This document shows positions 1 through 6,874 of a stretch of 9,708 nucleotides of DNA, piece by piece. Origin of the DNA: Clostridia bacterium (GTDB lineage: Bacteria > Bacillota_A > Clostridia > Oscillospirales > CAG-272); NCBI GenBank assembly GCA_017452945.1, contig JAFTLD010000053.1, positions 1 through 9,708 of the forward strand, in the 5' to 3' direction. Numbering within the stretch: position 1 is the first letter of the stretch; every line of letters starts with the position of its first letter. The notes beneath the pieces were generated by a model, which was given only the letters and a program-made list of their open reading frames with translations, ran no database searches and was not told where the DNA came from. The translations under genes were made by a program, and so were the position numbers.

Positions 1-1040
1 ATGCCTGGAGCAATGAGCAGATGAAGAATTTTGTGGAGGAGCACAATATTTCCTGCCCTACCTGCGGTAAGCACAATTTCACCGATATCCGCCAGTTCAA
101 TCTGATGTTCAAGACCTTCCAGGGCGTCACCGAGGATGCCAAGAACACCGTCTACCTGCGTCCCGAGACCGCTCAGGGCATCTTCGTTAACTTCCAGAAC
201 GTGCAGCGCACTACCCGCCGCAAGCTGCCCTTCGGCGTGTGTCAGGTGGGCAAGTCCTTCCGCAACGAGATCACTCCCGGCAACTTCACCTTCCGCACCC
301 GTGAGTTCGAGCAGATGGAGCTGGAGTTCTTCTGCAAGCCCGGCACGGATCTTGAGTGGTTCCAATACTGGAGATCCTATTGCGAGAATTGGCTGATCAA
401 CCTCGGTATGAGAAAAGAGAATATGCGTCTGCGTGACCATAGCGCAGAGGAGCTTTGCTTCTATTCCAAGGGTACGACCGATATCGAATTTTTGTTCCCG
501 TTCGGTTGGGGCGAGCTGTGGGGCATTGCGGACAGAACCGACTATGACCTGACTCAGCACCAGAACGTTTCGGGCGAGAGCATGGAGTATTTTGATCCCG
601 AGACCAACGAGAAGTATATTCCTTACGTCATCGAGCCCTCTCTGGGTGCTGACCGTGTCGCACTTGCATTCCTTTGCGACGCGTATGATGAGGAGATCGT
701 GGATCCTGCAAAGAACGACGTGCGCGTGGTTCTGCACCTGCATCCCGCTCTTGCACCCGTCAAGGTTGCCGTTCTGCCTCTTTCCAAGAAGCTTTCCGAT
801 AAGGCCGGCGAGGTCTTTGACGAACTGGCTAAGTATTACAACTGCGAATTTGACGAAACAGGCTCGATCGGTAAGCGCTACCGCCGACAGGACGAGATCG
901 GTACGCCTCTTTGCGTTACCTACGACTTCGACTCCGAGAACGACGGCTGCGTAACCGTTCGTGACAGAGATACCATGGAGCAGGTTCGTCTGCCCATCTC
1001 CGAGCTCAAGCAGTATATCGATAAGGTGGTTGAGTTCTGA
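1..1040 (+). CDS. glyQS: Glycyl-tRNA synthetase, dimeric (alpha2) class II type, 5' end missing
   Basis: Cytoplasmic enzyme that charges tRNA-Gly with glycine using ATP. The open frame runs from the window edge (first full codon at 3) to TGA at 1038-1040, giving about 345 visible residues of a protein usually near 460, so roughly the first 120 are outside. The ATG at 21 is internal: the preceding codons read AWSNEQ, which fits the family just before this point. Counting from that ATG: CPTC at 12-15 (half of the zinc site), a long conserved core from DIRQFNLMF through YLRPETAQG, class II motif 2 at SFRNEI (79-84), the block [16 protein letters not shown], motif 3 at [13 protein letters not shown] (205-217, Arg212), and the anticodon-binding domain from about 245, including [15 protein letters not shown]. 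No frameshift is seen. The stop overlaps the next start by one base (TGATG), which suggests translational coupling. Any T-box leader would lie outside the window. Confidence 0.97.
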   Translation, partial: AWSNEQMKNFVEEHNISCPTCGKHNFTDIRQFNLMFKTFQGVTEDAKNTVYLRPETAQGIFVNFQNVQRTTRRKLPFGVCQVGKSFRNEITPGNFTFRTREFEQMELEFFCKPGTDLEWFQYWRSYCENWLINLGMRKENMRLRDHSAEELCFYSKGTTDIEFLFPFGWGELWGIADRTDYDLTQHQNVSGESMEYFDPETNEKYIPYVIEPSLGADRVALAFLCDAYDEEIVDPAKNDVRVVLHLHPALAPVKVAVLPLSKKLSDKAGEVFDELAKYYNCEFDETGSIGKRYRRQDEIGTPLCVTYDFDSENDGCVTVRDRDTMEQVRLPISELKQYIDKVVEF

Positions 1041-1867
1041 TGAATCATTTTCCTCTTGGGGGGACACTGGTTAACACCGGTACGGTGATTTTGGGCTCTT
1101 TGATTGGTCTTTTGATTCATTCTATATCCAAAAAAGGAAAGCTCAAAAGTCAAAGATTTGCAGAGATGTCAAATTCAATAATGAATGGTTTGGGTCTTGC
1201 GGTCGTCATGGTGGGCATTGGCGGCGCGCTGAATGGCGTGATCAACGATGTGATCAATGATGCGGTTGCCTATCCCTCTTTATTGAGAAAAGGACTAACG
1301 GGCGAAAATACCATCATTACAATTCTGTCTATCGTACTTGGCATTCTGGTAGGCGGGCTGATCGATATTGACCATTGGATCAATTTGCTTGGAAAAAAGA
1401 TCGAAATGCTGTTTAATCGGAATCCGGAACAAAACGCGGTGCACGTTCCCGTAGCACAAGGTTTTGTTTCAGCGTCGCTCTTGTTTTGCGTAGGTTCGAT
1501 GACTATTGTCGGATCGATCCAAAGCGGACTTTCGGGTGATCACGATCTGCTTTACACAAAATCCATGTTGGATTTTGTTTCCTCGATCATTCTGTCCTCA
1601 ACTATGGGGATTGGTGTGCTGCTTTCGTCAGTGTTTGTGTTAGTGTTCCAGGGTGGTATTGCACTGGTTGCCAATTTTGTAGGGCAGGGGCTCTCCGAAG
1701 CTGTTATTGATACTATGAGCAGCGTGGGGTCGGTGCTGATCGTCGGCCTTGGACTCAACGTCATGGGCGTGACAAAGCTCAAGATCATGAACTATCTTCC
1801 TGCTATATTCTTTCCCATAGCGCTTGTGCCGCTGTGGTATTGGGTTACCGGTCTGATCATTGGATAA
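1040..1867 (+). CDS. DUF554 (YdfK/YqgA-like) integral membrane protein
   Basis: A 275-residue polytopic membrane protein of the DUF554 family, whose function is not established. The N-terminus GGTLVNTGTVILGSLIGLL (7-25) is the typical DUF554 opening helix. The block FCVGSMTIVGSIQSGLSGD (149-167), followed by LLYTKSMLDF, is the strongest family signature. Hydrophobic segments lie near 7-27, 48-66, 92-110, 140-160, 178-210, 228-246 and 252-273. The start at 1040 shares its A with the upstream TGA, and a weak AAGGTGG site lies about ten bases before it inside the synthetase gene, so reinitiation from glyQS is likely. The length is slightly above the family norm of about 230, mostly through the loop around residues 64-90 (GVINDVINDAVAYP). 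Co-transcription with glyQS probably reflects an operon by proximity; I infer no functional link. Confidence 0.93.
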   Translation: MNHFPLGGTLVNTGTVILGSLIGLLIHSISKKGKLKSQRFAEMSNSIMNGLGLAVVMVGIGGALNGVINDVINDAVAYPSLLRKGLTGENTIITILSIVLGILVGGLIDIDHWINLLGKKIEMLFNRNPEQNAVHVPVAQGFVSASLLFCVGSMTIVGSIQSGLSGDHDLLYTKSMLDFVSSIILSSTMGIGVLLSSVFVLVFQGGIALVANFVGQGLSEAVIDTMSSVGSVLIVGLGLNVMGVTKLKIMNYLPAIFFPIALVPLWYWVTGLIIG

Positions 1868-1872
1868 ATCAG

Positions 1873-1909
1873 AACAGAAACAGTCCCATAGAGCTGTTTC
1901 TGTTTATTA
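1873..1909 (+). terminator. Hairpin after the DUF554 gene, possible weak terminator
   Basis: A perfect 11-bp stem pairs AACAGAAACAG (1873-1883) with CTGTTTCTGTT (1894-1904) around a 10-base loop, six bases after the DUF554 stop. It is followed by only a short, interrupted T stretch (TTATTAC), so alone it would be a weak intrinsic terminator. It probably acts in tandem with the stronger hairpin at 1931-1964. Confidence 0.55.
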
Positions 1910-1930
1910 CAAGGATAAATGACTTGAAGC

Positions 1931-1964
1931 AAAAACACCGTGCCGATTTGGCACGGTGTTTTTT
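1931..1964. terminator. Bidirectional intrinsic terminator between convergent operons
   Basis: The GC-rich 11-bp stem AACACCGTGCC (1934-1944) pairs with GGCACGGTGTT (1950-1960) around the loop GATTT. On the plus strand it is followed by TTTT (1961-1964). On the minus strand the A-run 1931-1935 becomes a five-T tail, so the same element can end both glyQS-DUF554 (+) and rplJ-rplL (-). It lies 50 bases beyond the rplL stop and 67 beyond the DUF554 stop. Confidence 0.92.
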
Positions 1965-2013
1965 GCTATCCAAGACAGATGCAAATTGATTGTGTGTATT
2001 TCCGGAAGGGAAA

Positions 2014-2391
2014 TTACTTGATGGTAACAGTTGCGCCTGCAGCGGTGAGCTGTTCCTTGATCTTCTCAGCGTCTTCCTTGGAAACGCCTTCCTTCAGAAT
2101 CTTAGGAGCGCCCTCAACCAGATCCTTTGCGTCCTTCAGGCCCAGACCGGTGATCTCGCGAACAACCTTGATAACGTCGAGCTTCTTAGCGCCGAAGCTG
2201 GTCAGTTCAACGTCGAACTCGGTCTTCTCTTCAACTGCTGCTGCAGCGGGAGCTGCTGCGCCGCCAACTGCTACGGGAGCTGCTGCGGATACGCCAAATT
2301 CCTCTTCAACTGCCTTAACCAGGTCAGCGAGCTCGAGGATAGTAAGAGTCTTGATTTCTTCAACAATAGCTGTAATCTTTTCGGATGCCAT
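2014..2391 (-). CDS. rplL: 50S ribosomal protein L7/L12 (bL12)
   Basis: The 125-residue stalk protein that binds L10 as dimers and recruits translation GTPases (EF-Tu, EF-G, IF2, RF3) to the 50S subunit. An N-terminal dimerisation helix region (about 1-33, [20 protein letters not shown]) is followed by a flexible Ala/Gly/Pro hinge (about 36-53) and the compact C-terminal domain (about 55-125) with the conserved [20 protein letters not shown] block (77-96) that contacts the factors. The ending TVTIK is typical. The ribosome site AGGAGG (plus-strand 2401-2406) sits nine bases before the ATG. It is the last gene of the rplJ-rplL unit, 57 bases after rplJ, and runs into the bidirectional terminator; rpoB does not follow. 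The length is normal. Confidence 0.98.
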   Translation of the reverse strand: MASEKITAIVEEIKTLTILELADLVKAVEEEFGVSAAAPVAVGGAAAPAAAAVEEKTEFDVELTSFGAKKLDVIKVVREITGLGLKDAKDLVEGAPKILKEGVSKEDAEKIKEQLTAAGATVTIK

Positions 2392-2448
2392 GATAAATTA
2401 CCTCCTGAATTGTGAGTGTTTTTAATAATTGATGTGTGATGCAGAGAA

Positions 2449-2994
2449 TTAAGCTTCTGCGGGAGCTTCTGCGGGAGCTTCTGCAGCTTCTTCGCTGCCG
2501 CCGTTCTGCTTGTCGATAATAGCCTGCAGACCGTAAGCGAAGTTGTACAGAGGGGACTTGATAGAGCCCAGGAACTTTGCGATGAGGATTTCCTTGGAGG
2601 GAATCTCTGCGAGTGCGTTTACACCTGCTGCGTCGATAACGCCGCCGTCAACGTAACCTGCGAGAATCTCGAAGGAAGGAATCTTCTCAGCATATTCCTT
2701 GAGGATCTTTGCTGCTGCAACGGGATCATTCTTGCTGATAGCGATAGCGGTCATGCCGTTCAGGTGCTCCTTGATCGCACCATAGCCAACCTCGTCGCAA
2801 GCACGGCCGGTCAGTGTGTTCTTCATAACAACATACTTAACACCTGCTTCACGAAGAGCCTTACGCATCTTTGTATCGCTGTCAACGGTGATGCCCTGGT
2901 AGTTTACCACTACGCCTGCTGCGGAATCCTTGATGTCTGCAGCCAGTTCAGCAACGATCACTTTCTTTTGTTCGAGTATTGCATTGCTAGGCAT
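2449..2994 (-). CDS. rplJ: 50S ribosomal protein L10 (uL10)
   Basis: Base of the ribosomal stalk; it binds 23S rRNA at the L11/L10 site and carries the L7/L12 dimers. Starting at the ATG at 2994 it has 181 residues: an RNA-binding globular domain (about 1-130) with KKVIVAELAADIKDSA, NYQGITV and VMKNTLTGRA, then a long C-terminal helix (about 133-163, KEILIAKFLGSIKSPLYNF) that receives L12. I chose this start because the complete anti-Shine-Dalgarno match GGAGGTG (plus-strand 3004-3010) lies nine bases upstream; an in-frame GTG four codons earlier is part of that same site and cannot be used. The protein ends in an acidic Ala/Pro/Glu tail (AEAPAEAPAEA). L10, free or bound to L12, probably represses its own mRNA through the leader at 3007-3178. 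Confidence 0.97.
   Translation of the reverse strand: MPSNAILEQKKVIVAELAADIKDSAAGVVVNYQGITVDSDTKMRKALREAGVKYVVMKNTLTGRACDEVGYGAIKEHLNGMTAIAISKNDPVAAAKILKEYAEKIPSFEILAGYVDGGVIDAAGVNALAEIPSKEILIAKFLGSIKSPLYNFAYGLQAIIDKQNGGSEEAAEAPAEAPAEA
2453..2484 (-). repeat. 12-bp tandem repeat encoding the L10 C-terminal tail
   Basis: The plus-strand unit GCTTCTGCGGGA occurs at 2453-2464 and 2465-2476, followed by a partial third copy (GCTTCTGC) to 2484. Read on the minus strand it encodes repeated PAEA units at the very end of L10. The unit is a multiple of three, so copy number can change without a frameshift. Confidence 0.85.
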
Positions 2995-3006
2995 TTTGTG
3001 TTTCAC

Positions 3007-3178
3007 CTCCCAGTGAGAATGAGTAATAAAAAAATCTTCCTTCCGTCAAAGCATAGCTTCGCGCGAAGAAAGACTCACAAAGCGACCGCAGTCGCAGATA
3101 TACTGTTGATCTCTCCTCGGCAGGGAAGCGTGGCTTTTACGGAAACCTGCTGTCTTTGGATACGTCCTTGTCGGACAC
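3007..3178 (-). promoter_or_regulatory. L10 ribosomal-protein leader (rplJ 5' UTR)
   Basis: The 5' leader of the rplJ-rplL mRNA. Read on the minus strand it contains AAAGACAGCAGG (plus-strand 3146-3157) and, further on, CCTGCCGAGGA. These pair as GCAGG/CCTGC and form the asymmetric, purine-rich internal loop typical of L10 leaders, which mimics the 23S rRNA kink-turn bound by L10(L12)4. A small AAGC/GCTT hairpin lies inside it. Downstream are a GCGAC/GTCGC stem (3082-3095) and the attenuator hairpin (3028-3073). Known L10 leaders of Bacillota combine these parts so that bound L10 favours termination. The assignment rests on motif order and position directly before rplJ; an Rfam covariance search would settle it. 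Confidence 0.85.
3028..3073 (-). terminator. Attenuator hairpin in the L10 leader
   Basis: On the minus strand TCTTTCTTC (3065-3073) pairs with GAAGGAAGA (3035-3043) in a nine-base stem with one G-U pair. An inner stem CGAAGC/GCTTTG follows across an internal loop, and seven T residues (plus-strand A-run 3028-3034) come immediately after. This is a complete intrinsic terminator placed between the L10-binding motif and the rplJ ribosome site, so it probably acts as a conditional attenuator. Confidence 0.82.
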
Positions 3179-3184
3179 CATGAC

Positions 3185-3213
3185 ATTATAGCACGCTCCT
3201 GCCGAGTTGTCAA
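3185..3213 (-). promoter_or_regulatory. Perfect sigma-A promoter of rplJ-rplL
   Basis: On the minus strand TTGACA (3208-3213) and TATAAT (3185-3190) are both exact consensus hexamers with a 17-base spacer. Transcription should begin near 3178. Directly upstream, 3218-3255 holds A/T tracts resembling an UP element. Such a promoter fits the high demand for stalk proteins. Confidence 0.94.
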
Positions 3214-3278
3214 TAGGTTTTGCAAAAAAAGTTGAAAAATATTTTTTTATTTTGAATGACTTTGCTATTTTATAAGGT

Positions 3279-6272
3279 TTACCACTCGATCTCCGCCAAA
3301 ATCAGACCGTTTCCAAGCGGAATGTGGATAACTGAGCCCTCGGGCGCTTCAATCAACGTATCGTAGGCCAGTTCAACAGTCTTGTTCTGATGACCTTCAG
3401 GGGTAGTGACTGTGACATCAAAGCCGCTTTCCGGCAGCCCAAGTGCGATCAGCTTGACCTTGCCGCTCTCGCCCACTGTGACGCTCAAGGTCTTACCCTG
3501 CGCCTTTTGCTGGTCGGGGGCAAAGAAGGAGATGTACAAGCCGTCGGTGAGTGCAAGCAGATCGGTGCGGGCAATGGCATCGGTATCAAGACTCAGAAGA
3601 GGGGATACGTGATCCTCGCTGACGGCTGTGAATTCGGATACCGTGACCCAACTGGTCTGATCCTTTGTGACGCGGACGCGAATATAGCGGGCATTGATAT
3701 TGACGTCTGCTGCGGTATCTCTGCTGCTGATGGGGCAGATCACCGTCCAGGTCTGTCCGTCTGCCGAGTAGCACAGCTCACCGCTGTTCACGTAATCCGC
3801 AGCGTGATCGGGGACACCGGATTTGAAGGTGATATGGGAAACAGAGGTGACAGTGCCAAGATCTATTTCGAAGTAGTCACCCTTCTGCGCACCACGTGAG
3901 GACCAGAAGTAGGTGTTGGGATCATTGTCAGCCATAAAGTCGGGGATATACGTGGAGTAAGTGGGCATATTGGTGGATAGGACAGGGGTTCCGGTTTGGG
4001 TATCGCTTGCTACGGTGCGGGTAGTGTTGACCTCAAAGGAACGCACCTTGGTCCAGGAGGAATCGTTGGGGTCAGCGGTTCTTACGCGAATATACTGTGC
4101 CTTGACTGAAAGGTCTTTCAGGAAAAGCTCATCTCCGCACGCACCTTGATACAGCACCGTCCAGTTCTCTTTGTCGGATGAATATTCCACGATTCCATTG
4201 CGTAGGATATCACCGCCCGCGACGCCCGTGGCAATATAGATGTTCTCTACGGTGATGATCTCACCCAGATCTACGCCAAAGAAACCTTTTTTGTTTCCGG
4301 CAGCTGTATTCAGATTGCCCGCGGTCCAGAAGAAGGTGGAATCATCACCGTCTGTCATGCGGTCGGCAGTGTAGTCTTCATAATGGTTACAGTTGGTATA
4401 GGGCTTAGCGGGGACAAAGCTGATTCCGTCGATCTGCCCGAGCAGAATACTGAAGCGGCTGCCCAAGGTGTTCAGATATGTGGTCAGCACCGAGGCGGAA
4501 ACCAAGCGGGGATTTTGGCGGATGCTCATTTCCAGCGTCTTGTAGTTGCCAAGCAGCTTCAGAAGCTCGCTTTGGTCTTTGCCCGCGGTATAAGCTTCTT
4601 CCATTTCTATATATATAATCCCCATCTCACCGTATACTCGGTATTTTTTCACCCATTCTTTGATTTCACCGACCATCTTTTGATTTTCGGAGGCGCAAAT
4701 GGCATCTGCATTCCGAACCATTTCCTCGAAGTAAGCCTTCAGTGCGGCTCTCGTTTCTGCGGTGTTATCTTTTTTGAGTGCGTCCAGCAGGGATTTGAGC
4801 TCCACGCTATCGGTGTTTTTGTTAATGCCGGAGGCACATGTCACAGAGATAAAGTCTATAAGTTCCTCGTGGGCGTCGGGCATGAGCGCTTTACAAGCAG
4901 CTAATAGAGATCTCTCCGGATCGTAAGCCTCGGAATTCCAAAGGTAGTCACCTGTGGTGAAAAGAGGAACCATGGATGCGTAACCTTGATTCATGGGGTT
5001 CGCGGTCAGGCCCATAATAGATTTGTACAGGTCAGCTTCCAGATTTACACACGCGCCCATGAACAGGTGATTGGCAAGCGTATCGTTGACGGGGTAATTC
5101 CACCAGATCAGCACGTTTCTGTCATAGGTACGTATGATGTGCTGCAGGGATCTGTTGGTGATCGATTCCGGAATGACGCCGGGACCGGTCCACATGAGCA
5201 CTACGTCTTTGTGGATCAGAGGGGCGATCTTGTTGGTGTAGTCGGTCAGGAAGGGGTCACCGTATTCGGTGGTGATGGCGATCAGATCGCTGACGCCCTC
5301 GTGTGTTTCCACGAATCTTGTCTGAAAATCGGACAAAAGCTTGCCGTGTCCCTCGGCGTCCAGCGTGGGAATATCGTCTAAGAAAATGGCGAAATCCCGC
5401 ACACCCAGATCGTACATCTGCTGGCATTTGGCCATCAGCTTTTCAAAATCTGCCTCATAGCCGGCTCCCAGATTGATATCACCGCCGGGTGAGAGCGCAT
5501 AAATGAATTTTACGTAATTTTCGTTTGCGGTGTTGATCAGATCGGTCATACGCTCCAGCTCGGCACCGGTGTACAGCACGCGCCACTGAACGCGGTGCTT
5601 GGCGTCATCTTTGGGGGCGTAGATGTAAGCGTTCATTTTGTTCTGACCCATGAAAGCAAAGAGATCCTTACGGTATTCGTGCGACCATGCAGTGCCGTAA
5701 AAGCCTTCGATAACGCCTCGCAGGCTATTGCGGGGAGCGTCCTTAACGGTCACAAAAGGAAAAGAGCCGTTACTCTGTACCAGCTGAAGCAGGGTCATAA
5801 AGGCGTAGTGAACGCCTCTGTCTGTCTGTGCTTCGATCGAAATGCCCTTATCGGTGATGGTGAGGACGTATGCCTCCTCAGCTCCGTAAGCAAAATCTTT
5901 TGTAAGATCTCGCAGTGTTACGGATAAGGGCAAGCCGTTTTCCTTTATGATGACTCCTGCCGAGCTCAGCACATCGGCATACTTAGCTGCCGTATCATCC
6001 GGACGGATGGCGCCGGTTACGGACTGTCCCGTCGTGTACGTAATCTCCATAGGCGTGGGATAAATGTCCGTTGCGGACACATCGTCCGGAGGCGTTTGTC
6101 CGGGAGACGTTTCGGTTTCGGACGTTGAGGGAGCAGTGCTTTCAGGCGTGTTTGTTGTTATGTCTGTTTTGTCGGTCGTGCTTTCCTCAACGTCTGAGGA
6201 CGGAGTGCAGGCGGACAAACCAAACGGTAACAGAATCAAAACGGCAAGCAACATCACAAGGGTTCTTTTCAT
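3279..6272 (-). CDS. GH84 beta-N-acetylglucosaminidase, secreted lipoprotein with two CBM32-like domains
   Basis: A 997-residue exo-acting enzyme predicted to release terminal beta-GlcNAc from extracellular glycans (O-GlcNAcase/NagJ family). A lipoprotein signal peptide ends in lipobox LSAC (Cys22) and is followed by a Ser/Thr/Pro/Glu linker (about 23-66). Residues 68-180 form a GH20b-like N-terminal domain. The catalytic barrel starts at 184 with the GH84 hallmark RGVIEGFYGTAWS (185-197), then YAPKDDAKHR (218-227) and the catalytic Asp pair in FLDDI (Asp299, Asp300); the substrate-contact region LIWWNYPVND lies at 388-397. A helical region (about 470-615) precedes two F5/8C (CBM32) galactose-binding-like domains (about 618-750 and 762-886) and an unassigned C-terminal beta-rich module (888-997). 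AAGGAG lies 11 bases before the ATG. It follows the regulator by 44 bases and is probably co-transcribed with it. Substrate (mucin, host O-glycans or other) cannot be told from sequence. Confidence 0.95.
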   Translation of the reverse strand: MKRTLVMLLAVLILLPFGLSACTPSSDVEESTTDKTDITTNTPESTAPSTSETETSPGQTPPDDVSATDIYPTPMEITYTTGQSVTGAIRPDDTAAKYADVLSSAGVIIKENGLPLSVTLRDLTKDFAYGAEEAYVLTITDKGISIEAQTDRGVHYAFMTLLQLVQSNGSFPFVTVKDAPRNSLRGVIEGFYGTAWSHEYRKDLFAFMGQNKMNAYIYAPKDDAKHRVQWRVLYTGAELERMTDLINTANENYVKFIYALSPGGDINLGAGYEADFEKLMAKCQQMYDLGVRDFAIFLDDIPTLDAEGHGKLLSDFQTRFVETHEGVSDLIAITTEYGDPFLTDYTNKIAPLIHKDVVLMWTGPGVIPESITNRSLQHIIRTYDRNVLIWWNYPVNDTLANHLFMGACVNLEADLYKSIMGLTANPMNQGYASMVPLFTTGDYLWNSEAYDPERSLLAACKALMPDAHEELIDFISVTCASGINKNTDSVELKSLLDALKKDNTAETRAALKAYFEEMVRNADAICASENQKMVGEIKEWVKKYRVYGEMGIIYIEMEEAYTAGKDQSELLKLLGNYKTLEMSIRQNPRLVSASVLTTYLNTLGSRFSILLGQIDGISFVPAKPYTNCNHYEDYTADRMTDGDDSTFFWTAGNLNTAAGNKKGFFGVDLGEIITVENIYIATGVAGGDILRNGIVEYSSDKENWTVLYQGACGDELFLKDLSVKAQYIRVRTADPNDSSWTKVRSFEVNTTRTVASDTQTGTPVLSTNMPTYSTYIPDFMADNDPNTYFWSSRGAQKGDYFEIDLGTVTSVSHITFKSGVPDHAADYVNSGELCYSADGQTWTVICPISSRDTAADVNINARYIRVRVTKDQTSWVTVSEFTAVSEDHVSPLLSLDTDAIARTDLLALTDGLYISFFAPDQQKAQGKTLSVTVGESGKVKLIALGLPESGFDVTVTTPEGHQNKTVELAYDTLIEAPEGSVIHIPLGNGLILAEIEW

Positions 6273-6316
6273 GGTATGATTGGCTCCTTATGTAATATTT
6301 AATTTTTGAAAATTGT

Positions 6317-6874
6317 TTATTCTTCCTGGTCGGTGAATTTGTTGGCTTTGAGCACGCGCTCTGCCATGCCGATCAATCTTTCTCGGATCCAGTAGGGGCT
6401 CATGATGCGGATGGGGGAATCAAGCGCCATGATCACGCTCAGAAAACGCTCGACGTTGTGAAATTCGCAAACGTAGCGATTACGGGATTCCTTGGAGATG
6501 ATAAAGCTGCGCAGTTCCAAAACCGAGAGCTTGTCGGGGATTTCGACTACAGCCGTATAGGGCATCTGCATCTGGATAACCGAGCTGTCCGCGGCAAAAT
6601 CATCATTATTATATATAGAGGACACAACGCCCATATAAGATTCATCATTATCTGATGTGAGGAGCACGGGAAGGGAAAAGTCGGCTGTGTAATAAAAGCC
6701 CTTATGCTCGGGATCGTACGCGATAGGGGCACCCAACTGCTTGCGCAGAAAATCCACGTCGCGCTGTGCCTGACGGTGTGATACGTTAAATCGCTCTGCC
6801 AGACGCATGGCGTTTGGATAGCTGTATTCGGTTATTTTCTTATGAAGCCATTGAATTCTGTTATTGGCAGCCAT
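6317..6874 (-). CDS. Compact HTH transcriptional regulator resembling a WYL protein without the WYL core
   Basis: A 185-residue predicted DNA-binding regulator. Residues 5-48 form a winged helix-turn-helix of the HTH_11/YafY kind: RLAERFNVSHRQAQRDVDFL is helix-turn-recognition helix, and LGAPIAYDPEHKGFYY (47-62) is the wing as in WYL-family regulators. The C-terminal part, with VVEIPDKLSVLELRSF and IMSPYWIRERLIGMAERV (157-174), looks like the terminal WCX domain of those proteins. Typical WYL regulators have about 300 residues; only about 45 separate the two parts here, too few for a full WYL domain. I start at the ATG at 6874, with AAAGGA eight bases upstream; ATG 6883 is possible but badly spaced. 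The frame is open to 7015, but that extension lies inside the upstream gene. It overlaps the membrane-protein gene by 14 bases, so the two are translationally coupled, and GH84 follows. The ligand is unknown. Confidence 0.78.
   Translation of the reverse strand: MAANNRIQWLHKKITEYSYPNAMRLAERFNVSHRQAQRDVDFLRKQLGAPIAYDPEHKGFYYTADFSLPVLLTSDNDESYMGVVSSIYNNDDFAADSSVIQMQMPYTAVVEIPDKLSVLELRSFIISKESRNRYVCEFHNVERFLSVIMALDSPIRIMSPYWIRERLIGMAERVLKANKFTDQEE

Noticed and set aside
136..954. Alternate-frame open frames inside glyQS (136-396 and 592-954)
   Set aside because: They are Ser/Arg-rich shadows of the conserved synthetase frame.
1940..2425. Plus-strand open frames opposite rplL, such as the 161- and 141-codon frames
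   Set aside because: They are antisense shadows of rplL; composition is Ala/Ser- or Cys/Leu-biased and there is no family resemblance.
2995..3006. Upstream GTG start for rplJ giving four more residues (MKHK)
   Set aside because: The GTG is part of the GGAGGTG ribosome site itself, and the ATG at 2994 has correct nine-base spacing and the usual L10 N-terminus.
3390..5927. Several plus-strand open frames of 60-170 codons within the GH84 gene
   Set aside because: They are antisense to an intact 997-codon gene with clear domains, and none has a convincing ribosome site or motif.
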